Program-made: the position numbers and the translations under genes
Origin: DAHUYF01 sp035509275
GTDB lineage: Bacteria; Pseudomonadota; Alphaproteobacteria; ATCC43930; CGMCC-115725
Reading direction: 5' to 3'
Assembly (NCBI GenBank): GCA_035509275.1
Contig: DATJLU010000111.1
Coordinates: 1-38,385, forward strand
Length of the DNA: 38,385 nt
Notes under the pieces: generated by a model
Told to the model about the DNA's origin: nothing
Database searches by the model: none
The model's input: the letters and a program-made list of their open reading frames with translations, nothing else
In this document: positions 32,875-38,385 of the stretch, in pieces
Layout: each line of letters starts with the position of its first letter
Position numbering within the stretch: the stretch's first letter is position 1

Positions 32875-33768
32875 ATGGCAGAGCGGTTCTGCGCCGTGCT
32901 CGCGGACCGCGCCGCGCTGGAGGTGGCCGGCGGCGAGCGCCGTGCCTTCCTGCAGGGGCTCGTCTCCAACGATGTCGAGAAGGTCGCCGCCGATCGCGCG
33001 GTTTATGCCGCGCTGCTGACGGCGCAAGGCAAGTACCTCCACGATTTCTTCATCGCCGAGATCGGCGGCGCCTTCCTGCTCGACGCCGAGGCGGCGCGAC
33101 TCGCCGATTTGAAGCGCCGCCTCGGGCTCTATCGTCTCCGCGCCAAGGTGACGCTGGGCGAGAACGGCGATCGCTATATCGTCGCCGTCGCCTGCGGCGA
33201 CGATGCGCTGAGCCTCCTCGACCTGCCGGAAGAGCCCGGCGCCGCCGTGCCTTTCGCCGGCGGCATCGCCTATGTCGACCCGAGACTCCCCGCGCTCGGC
33301 GCGCGGCTGCTGCTGCGCCGGGGTGCCGGCCTGACGCCGCTCGAGAGCCTCGGTTTTTCCGTCGATGATGGCGCGGCCTATGACCGGCTGCGGCTCTCGC
33401 TCGGCATCCCCGATGGCAGCCGCGATCTGCCGGTCGAGAAGGCGATCCTGCTCGAATCGGGCTTCGACGAGCTCAACGGCATCGACTGGCAGAAGGGCTG
33501 CTATGTCGGGCAGGAGCTCACCGCGCGCACGAAATATCGCGCCCTCATCAAGAAGCGGCTGATGCCCGTCGCGATCGACGGTCCGCCGCCGCCGCCGGGA
33601 ACGCCGGTGATGCTCGGCGACCGGGAGGCCGGCGAGATGCGCTCGGCGCGCGACGGGCTCGGCCTCGCGCTCATCCGCCTCGACGCGCTGGGCGAGGCGG
33701 CGGGCCAACCGCTCACCGCCGGCGCCGCGCGCCTCGTTCCGAAAAAGCCCGACTGGGCGAATTTCTGA
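32875..33768 (+). CDS. ygfZ: CAF17-like iron-sulfur assembly factor (YgfZ)
   Basis: The 297-residue folate-binding-type protein of the YgfZ/GcvT family carries the signature KGCYVGQE at 207-214, with the essential Cys C209. It assists assembly or repair of certain [4Fe-4S] proteins. The N-terminus FLQGLVSNDVEKV and AALLTAQGKYLHDFFI match the family. ATG at 32875 has GGAGG six bases upstream. It is followed after four bases by a GNAT gene. Confidence 0.93.
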   Translation: MAERFCAVLADRAALEVAGGERRAFLQGLVSNDVEKVAADRAVYAALLTAQGKYLHDFFIAEIGGAFLLDAEAARLADLKRRLGLYRLRAKVTLGENGDRYIVAVACGDDALSLLDLPEEPGAAVPFAGGIAYVDPRLPALGARLLLRRGAGLTPLESLGFSVDDGAAYDRLRLSLGIPDGSRDLPVEKAILLESGFDELNGIDWQKGCYVGQELTARTKYRALIKKRLMPVAIDGPPPPPGTPVMLGDREAGEMRSARDGLGLALIRLDALGEAAGQPLTAGAARLVPKKPDWANF

Positions 33769-33772
33769 GCGC

Positions 33773-34546
33773 ATGGCGCAGCCGGCCGATCTCGCATGGC
33801 GCGTCGAAGAAGCGTGCCTCAATGGCTGGCCGGCCTTGCGCCAAGTCTGGCTCGACGGCTGGTTGCTGCGCTTCTCCCAAGGCCATACGCGGCGCAGCAA
33901 CTCGGTGACGCCGGTGGCGCCGAGCCGCCGTGACCTCAGGGACAAGATCGCGTATTGCGAAGCGCTCTATGCCTGGGCCGGTCTGCCACCGATCTTTCGG
34001 GTGCCGACGATCGCGGAGACCGGCGTCGACGCGACGCTCGCGGCGTGCGGCTACGCGGCCGAGGACGAGACCTGCGTCATCTACCGCGATCTCGACGGAA
34101 GCCTTCCCGAGCGCGGTGAGGCCGAGCTTTCGGAAGGAATGCCGAGCACGGCATGGCTCGATGCGCATGCGCATTTCACCGGCAGCGCCGCGTCAGGACA
34201 CGGCGTGCAGCGGAAGATTCTCGCAGCGCTGGCGGTGCCGGCCGTCTTCGCCGCCACGCGCACCGCCGGTGGCCGCATCGCCTCGGTTGCTTTCGGCGCG
34301 GTGCATGACCGCATCCTTTGCCTGAACCTCGTCGCGACCCATCCCGCTTCCCGCCGATCGGGCCTGTCGCGCCGCACCGTTTCGGCGGTTCTCGCCTGGG
34401 CGCAGGCGGCCGGCGCGGCGGCCGCCTGCCTCCCGGTCGTGGCCAGCAACACCCCGGCCGTCGCGCTCTATCGCACGCTCGGTTTCGACGCCGAGCTCTA
34501 TCGCTATCACTATCGGCGCCGCCGCGAGCCGCGGCCGCAGCGTTAA
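33773..34546 (+). CDS. GNAT-family N-acetyltransferase
   Basis: The 257 residues end in a GNAT fold: LVATHPASRRSGLSR replaces the canonical Arg/Gln-x-x-Gly-x-Gly acetyl-CoA loop with a degenerate RRSGLS, followed by VVASNTPAVALYRTLGF, a typical GNAT C-terminal motif. The first 130 residues form an extra domain (WRVEEACLNGWPALRQVWLDGW) seen in other bacterial GNATs. Substrate unknown. The stop overlaps the end of the convergent DUF1254 gene. Confidence 0.85.
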   Translation: MAQPADLAWRVEEACLNGWPALRQVWLDGWLLRFSQGHTRRSNSVTPVAPSRRDLRDKIAYCEALYAWAGLPPIFRVPTIAETGVDATLAACGYAAEDETCVIYRDLDGSLPERGEAELSEGMPSTAWLDAHAHFTGSAASGHGVQRKILAALAVPAVFAATRTAGGRIASVAFGAVHDRILCLNLVATHPASRRSGLSRRTVSAVLAWAQAAGAAAACLPVVASNTPAVALYRTLGFDAELYRYHYRRRREPRPQR

Positions 34547-35880
34547 CCCGCCGGGGTGATCGCCGGCAGGCGGTAGCGGCCGTCGAGCAAATCCGCTTGC
34601 GGCAGATAGGCGCGCAGGACCAGCGCGAACGGGCCCCGCGCCGGCGCCGGAAGCCAGTTGGGCCGCTTTGCGCCGCCGGGGTCCTGCCGCCCGATCCAGA
34701 TGTCGAGGCTGCCATCGGCATTTCGCGCGAGACCCTTCGTCCGATCGCCGATCGCGTAGCGGTTCAGCGCGTTCCAGGTGAAGAAGAACTGACCGTCCGA
34801 CGTCGCCTCGTACATCGTCAGCGACCAGAAGCCCTTGACCGGAACCGGCTGGCTGAGGCGCAGGCGATAGAGACCGTCGCCGTGAAACAAGCCCGTGCCG
34901 TCATCGCCCGCCGCCCGCATGTACATCGCCTCTTCGCGCGGCAAGGCGCCGAGTCCGACGAGGGCGACCGCCGCGCGAAACAGGAAGTTGTCGCCAAAGC
35001 GGCCTAGATCGGGGCGCGGATAGTTCCAGCCATCGATGAAGTTCCCGCGCTTGCCGGCGGACTCGACCCAGGCGCGGGCTCTGGCGACGCCGGCCTCCAT
35101 GGCGCGCGCGTCATCCGCGTGGTAGCCCCCGCGCTCGAAATTGCCGCTGCTCCCGGCGCGCCGCACCCGGTCGAACGCATCGTACCCCGCCTTGAAGGTC
35201 GGCGGATCGCTCTCGAGCAGCGCTTGAGCCGAACCAAAGTACTCCGTCCAAACGGCATCGCGCGCGGCGTAAACCGGCGGCGGCGGCGTTTCGGGACCCG
35301 ACACTTTGAGACCGTCCTGCACCCGATGCGCTTCGGCCAGATCCGCCTCGCCATCGACGAGGACGCGCGCCATCAGCCAGCCATGCGGCGTCGCCAGAGG
35401 CAGATCGCGGTCGCTGCCCGGGCGCGCATGCGGGCCGATCAAACGATAGGTGCCGGCCGCGCCACCGGTGGTACGCGTTCCCAGCACGATGTCGACATTC
35501 GTGTACATGTCGAGAACCGCTACCGAGAAATAGCGCGCACCCGTCTCCGGCAGGACCACGGTCACCGGCCCCCGGGTCAAATCGACGAAGGCGCTCGAGT
35601 AGAGCGTGTCGGCGTTGGGCGCGGTGATGGCATGCTCTTCTGGCCCGGCGAGCTGTCGCGCATGGACAATCGTGTTGATGCGCACAACCTGCCCGTTGCG
35701 CCGCGGCCCGGTCAGAAGGCTGCGAGCGCGCGCCATTTCGATGAGGGGCAGCACATAGAGCCAGGCGACGAAGGCGTCCTTTTCCAAGCCACCGAGTTGC
35801 GCCGACGCCTCCGCCGCGCCCAGCGCGCCCAATGCGCCGAGCGCCGCCACAACCGATCGCCGCGCGATGCGTCGTCTCAT
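34543..35880 (-). CDS. DUF1254/DUF1214 protein, exported
   Basis: The 445 residues start with an arginine-rich Tat-like signal (RRRIARRS, hydrophobic part ending EASA). The N-terminal DUF1254 domain (APNADTLYSSAFVDL, YFSVAVLDMYTNV) and C-terminal DUF1214 domain (FWSLTMYEATSDGQFFF, PNWLPAPARGPFALVLRAYLP) are clear. These domains occur together in large exported proteins of soil bacteria; biochemical role is not established. Its TAA stop shares TTAA with the stop of the convergent GNAT gene. It is a single gene. Confidence 0.85.
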   Translation of the reverse strand: MRRRIARRSVVAALGALGALGAAEASAQLGGLEKDAFVAWLYVLPLIEMARARSLLTGPRRNGQVVRINTIVHARQLAGPEEHAITAPNADTLYSSAFVDLTRGPVTVVLPETGARYFSVAVLDMYTNVDIVLGTRTTGGAAGTYRLIGPHARPGSDRDLPLATPHGWLMARVLVDGEADLAEAHRVQDGLKVSGPETPPPPVYAARDAVWTEYFGSAQALLESDPPTFKAGYDAFDRVRRAGSSGNFERGGYHADDARAMEAGVARARAWVESAGKRGNFIDGWNYPRPDLGRFGDNFLFRAAVALVGLGALPREEAMYMRAAGDDGTGLFHGDGLYRLRLSQPVPVKGFWSLTMYEATSDGQFFFTWNALNRYAIGDRTKGLARNADGSLDIWIGRQDPGGAKRPNWLPAPARGPFALVLRAYLPQADLLDGRYRLPAITPAG

Positions 35881-35912
35881 GGCGTGCCTCCTCCGACGGT
35901 TGCTTCCTCGAT

Positions 35913-36317
35913 CTAACGCTGCGCGTTGTGGATGAGGTAATCGGCGAAATCCGCCGGCTTCAGCTTGAGCTCGACGCGGTCGCTTTGGCCGGCCATGGTC
36001 CGGGCGACGATGATGTGGTTCTCGACATGCTCGGGCAGCACTTTGAAAACGCCGATGGCGCCACGCAGGCGGGGATAGTAGTTGGGATCGATCATCTTTT
36101 CCTTGCGCTGCAGGCGCTCGATCACCGCCTCCTCGCTGAGCCCTTCCGCCTCGCGCTTGCGCAGGAGCGTCCAGTCGGTCTCGCCGCCCCAGCCCTGCTC
36201 GACGACCGCTTTCGGATCATCCTCGCTGTAGCCGACCTTGAAGACATGCTTGCTGAGCCCGACATCGCTCGCCCATTTGCCGAATTTGACGCTGCGCGCC
36301 ACATAGATCACGCCCAT
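35913..36317 (-). CDS. Small conserved protein of unknown function
   Basis: The 134 residues start at ATG 36317 (GGGGGAGGA four bases upstream; the longer frame is not needed). The N-terminal half (MGVIYVARSVKFG, then HVFKVGYSEDDPKAVVEQGW) vaguely recalls T5orf172/GIY-YIG-like folds (a YV strand, then KVGYS, then a downstream Arg), but the essential catalytic set is not clear. The C-terminal half contains RLRGAIGVFKVLPEHVENHIIV. Function not known. It ends 32 bases upstream-side of the DUF1254 start. Confidence 0.6.
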   Translation of the reverse strand: MGVIYVARSVKFGKWASDVGLSKHVFKVGYSEDDPKAVVEQGWGGETDWTLLRKREAEGLSEEAVIERLQRKEKMIDPNYYPRLRGAIGVFKVLPEHVENHIIVARTMAGQSDRVELKLKPADFADYLIHNAQR

Positions 36318-36404
36318 CCGCTCCTCCCCCGCTCGGCTTGTCGTCAACTCATATCAAAGCGCGCCACGGTTCATACACAACTGAAAAACCCATGACTCCA
36401 ATTT

Positions 36405-36505
36405 CTCTTTCCGCCTTTCCCGCGCAAGCGGGAAACCGGAGCCAAGGGCTCCGCTCACCGGGCCTGAAACTCCTGGATGCCCGCTTTCGCGGGCAAGGCG
36501 ATGAT
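36405..36505. repeat. Interspersed palindromic repeat with three hairpins
   Basis: Three perfect hairpins are packed together: TTTCCCGC/GCGGGAAA with a GCAA loop (36416-36435), CGGAGCC/GGCTCCG (36437-36453), and TGCCCGC/GCGGGCA with a TTTC loop (36478-36495). The CCCGCTTTCGCGGGC core is typical of short intergenic repeats dispersed in proteobacterial genomes. Its sole copy in this window lies between MeaB and a small gene. Frames read through it are not genes. Confidence 0.65.
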
Positions 36506-36543
36506 TGGTGGGTGAGACGTCGCGAGAAGTTCGCATACATAAT

Positions 36544-37461
36544 CTAACTCTGGCGCAGCTCCTGCCCAAAGCGCAGCAGCGCGCGGAACGGCGATTCGCC
36601 CGCCACCAGGACCGGCTCGCCGATACGCCGGAGCCCTTCGCGGCCCCACGCCTCGCGCACGCCCTCGACGAGCCAATGTTGCGCTTGCGCCGCGCGCTCG
36701 GCGGCGAGCCGCGTTTCGAGCGAGCGCCAGTGTTGCTTCAGCGCCGACGCCAGCGCCTCGATGCCTTCCGCGCGCAGCGCCGAGAGGGTCAGCACCGGAA
36801 CTTCCCAGCCGCCGGCCGGGCGCTCGGCGAGGCCGAGCACGGCGATCGCATCGCTCTGGGCGCGCTCGGCGGCAGCGCCGAGATCGCTCTTGGTGACGAC
36901 GACGACATGCGGGATCTCGACGATGCCGGCCTTCATGAATTGCAAGCTGTCGCCGGAACCCGGCTGGACGCAGAGCACCACCGTATCGGCCGCGCCGGCG
37001 ACATCGGTCTCGGATTGGCCGACGCCGACGGTTTCGATCAGCACGATGTCGAACAGCGCGCGCATCAGCACCATGGCCGAAACCGTGAGCGCGGCGAGGC
37101 CGCCCAGCCGGTCGCGCGCCGCCATCGAGCGGACGAAGACGCCGCTATCCCCGGGATCGGTGCGCAGCCGCGTCCGGTCGCCGAGCAGCGCGCCGCCCGA
37201 AGCGCGCGACGAGGGATCGACGGCGATGACGCCGACGCTGCGGCGCTCGCGGCGCCAGAGCGCGATGAGCGCGCCGGTGAGCGTCGATTTGCCGACGCCG
37301 GGCGGGCCGGTCATGCCCACCACCTGCGCCTTGGGCGCGGCATAGGCGGCATCGAGCAGCGCCAGGGTCGCGGCATCCTCCGGCGCACGCTCGAGCTGCG
37401 CCAGCGCCGCGGCCAGCGCCGGTTTCCCTCCCGCCGCCACGGACGAGAGGGAAAGCGTCAA
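36544..37461 (-). CDS. meaB: MeaB/ArgK-family GTPase, methylmalonyl-CoA mutase-associated
   Basis: The 305-residue P-loop GTPase protects or loads the B12 cofactor of methylmalonyl-CoA mutase. The G1 loop GPPGVGKST includes K58; VDPSS, DTVVLC and VVTKSD follow in the usual order, and ETVGVGQSETDVA is the family's switch motif. The start was placed at TTG 37461, whose TTGA overlaps the PPDK stop; GTG 37440 is an alternative. No mutase gene lies in the window. Its end is near a palindromic repeat. Confidence 0.9.
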   Translation of the reverse strand: MTLSLSSVAAGGKPALAAALAQLERAPEDAATLALLDAAYAAPKAQVVGMTGPPGVGKSTLTGALIALWRRERRSVGVIAVDPSSRASGGALLGDRTRLRTDPGDSGVFVRSMAARDRLGGLAALTVSAMVLMRALFDIVLIETVGVGQSETDVAGAADTVVLCVQPGSGDSLQFMKAGIVEIPHVVVVTKSDLGAAAERAQSDAIAVLGLAERPAGGWEVPVLTLSALRAEGIEALASALKQHWRSLETRLAAERAAQAQHWLVEGVREAWGREGLRRIGEPVLVAGESPFRALLRFGQELRQS

Positions 37462-38385
37462 GCGGTGGTCTCGATCGGCTGGCGCGAGAGCGCCGCTTGC
37501 GCCGCGGCGAGGCGGGCGATCGGCACGCGGTAGGGCGAGCACGAGACATAGTCGAGCCCGACCTCCTGGCAGAAGCGGATCGAGGCGGGATCGCCGCCAT
37601 GCTCGCCGCAGATGCCGAGCTTCAATCCCTTGCGCGTCCGGCGCCCGCGCTCGGCGCCGATCTTCATCAGCTCGCCGACCCCGTCGCGGTCGATGGTGAT
37701 GAAGGGATCATGCTCGAGGATGCCCGCCTTCTGATAGGCGCCGAGGAAGCTGCCGGAGTCATCGCGCGACAGCCCGAAGCAGGTCTGCGTCAGATCATTG
37801 GTGCCGAAGCTGAAGAACTCGGCGGTCTCGGCGATCTCGCCGGCGCGCAGCACGGCGCGCGGCAGCTCGATCATGGTGCCGACGAGATAGGGCACCTTGA
37901 TCCCGGTCTCCGTCATCACCTCGACGCCGATGCGGTCGATCATCTCCTTCAAGATGTCGAGCTCTTTCTTGATGGCGACGAGCGGGATCATGATCTCGGC
38001 CTCGACCCCGTCGCCGGTCTCCTTCATCACCGCCGCGGCCGCTTCGAAGATGGCGCGCGCCTGCATCTCGTAGATCTCGGGCCCGGTGATGGCAAGGCGG
38101 CAGCCGCGATGACCCAGCATCGGATTGGCCTCGTGCAGCGCCTGGGCGCGGTGGCGGATCGCGCCGATATCCTTGCCCGTGGCGCCGACCAGCTGCGCCA
38201 TCTCCGCCTCGGTCTTCGGCAGGAATTCGTGCAGCGGCGGATCGAGCAGCCGGATGGTGACCGGCAGCGCGCCCATGATCTTGAACAGCTCGACGAAATC
38301 GCCGCGCTGCATCGGCAACAACTTCGCCAGCGCGGCGCGGCGCGATTTCTCGTCGTCGGCGAGGATCATCTCGCGCACCGCGCGG
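37458..38385 (-). CDS. ppdK: Pyruvate phosphate dikinase, C-terminal part (partial)
   Basis: The C-terminal 308 codons of PPDK run off the right edge. The pyruvate-binding TIM-barrel domain is present: MQRGDFVELFKIM, GCRLAITGPEIYEMQ, IMIPLV, FFSFGTNDLTQTCFGLSRDD, and GICGEHGGDPASI containing the catalytic Cys proton donor. The end, DYVSCSPYRVPIARLAAAQA, is the family's typical terminus. The swivelling His and nucleotide domains lie outside. PPDK interconverts pyruvate and phosphoenolpyruvate with ATP and Pi. Its stop overlaps the MeaB start. Confidence 0.95.
   Translation of the reverse strand, partial: RAVREMILADDEKSRRAALAKLLPMQRGDFVELFKIMGALPVTIRLLDPPLHEFLPKTEAEMAQLVGATGKDIGAIRHRAQALHEANPMLGHRGCRLAITGPEIYEMQARAIFEAAAAVMKETGDGVEAEIMIPLVAIKKELDILKEMIDRIGVEVMTETGIKVPYLVGTMIELPRAVLRAGEIAETAEFFSFGTNDLTQTCFGLSRDDSGSFLGAYQKAGILEHDPFITIDRDGVGELMKIGAERGRRTRKGLKLGICGEHGGDPASIRFCQEVGLDYVSCSPYRVPIARLAAAQAALSRQPIETTA

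Noticed and set aside
35913..36317. Assignment as a GIY-YIG nuclease
   Set aside because: KVGYS and nearby aromatic residues are suggestive, but the catalytic Tyr/Arg/Glu set cannot be placed with confidence.
36338..36547. 69-codon frame across the palindromic repeat
   Set aside because: Translations of this repeat type are common spurious ORFs; the DNA-level hairpins explain the region.

Overview
The window is a GC-rich, densely coded stretch of chromosome. Gene content points to an alphaproteobacterium, most likely a soil or plant-associated member of Hyphomicrobiales, Rhodospirillales or a related order. Signs are the high GC at third codon positions, many Tat signals, an IorAB-type molybdenum hydroxylase, DUF1194 and DUF1254 proteins, an alphaproteobacterial-type DinB, PPDK next to MeaB, and an interspersed palindromic repeat built around CCCGCTTTCGCGGG. 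Genus cannot be set from this alone. No rRNA, tRNA, CRISPR array, transposase or phage gene was seen.

Layout. 1-2.1 kb: start of a small secreted protein, a candidate small RNA or leader with an intrinsic terminator, a Tat-exported cell-wall amidase, and a receiver-only response regulator coupled to a 59-residue protein. 2.2-5.5 kb: a thiolase/acrylyl-CoA reductase pair (acyl-CoA metabolism) divergent from dihydroorotase pyrC, which ends in strong hairpins. 5.6-14.1 kb: a periplasmic oxidation region. It holds a molybdenum hydroxylase (large subunit plus 2Fe-2S subunit) and a cytochrome c fused to a sulfite-oxidase-like domain. Divergent from these are a Tat-exported Rieske protein, a PQQ dehydrogenase with the extra Asp typical of lanthanide-dependent enzymes, and a small periplasmic protein. 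A vWA (DUF1194) protein follows, flanked by two related tiny ORFs. 14.6-18.8 kb: an SPFH protein with a helical partner, an alpha/beta hydrolase, a MerA-like flavoprotein disulfide reductase and a small unknown protein.

18.8-25.0 kb: two regulator-transporter units, TetR-GST-MFS (with a palindrome over the tetR start codon) and MarR-membrane protein-MFS, separated by DNA polymerase IV. The MarR unit contains an 18-codon ORF that looks like the remnant of an isochorismatase-family gene. 25.1-28.7 kb: aldo/keto reductase, acetolactate-synthase-like ThDP enzyme, and a membrane protein of unknown role. 29-32.7 kb: a translationally coupled surface-polysaccharide operon (glycosyltransferase 9, glycosyltransferase 4, asparagine synthase). 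32.9-38.4 kb: CAF17/YgfZ, a GNAT acetyltransferase overlapping a convergent DUF1254 gene, a small conserved protein, a palindromic repeat, MeaB and the 3' part of ppdK.

The part most worth follow-up is 8.6-14.1 kb. A lanthanide-type PQQ dehydrogenase without the usual vicinal cysteines sits in an operon with a Rieske protein rather than a dedicated cytochrome cL, opposite a cytochrome c carrying a cysteine-free sulfite-oxidase-like domain. This could be an undescribed periplasmic electron-transfer module, but the substrate and electron path are inference. Start codons were chosen by ribosome-binding site and family length, so they differ from the longest reading frame in many genes.
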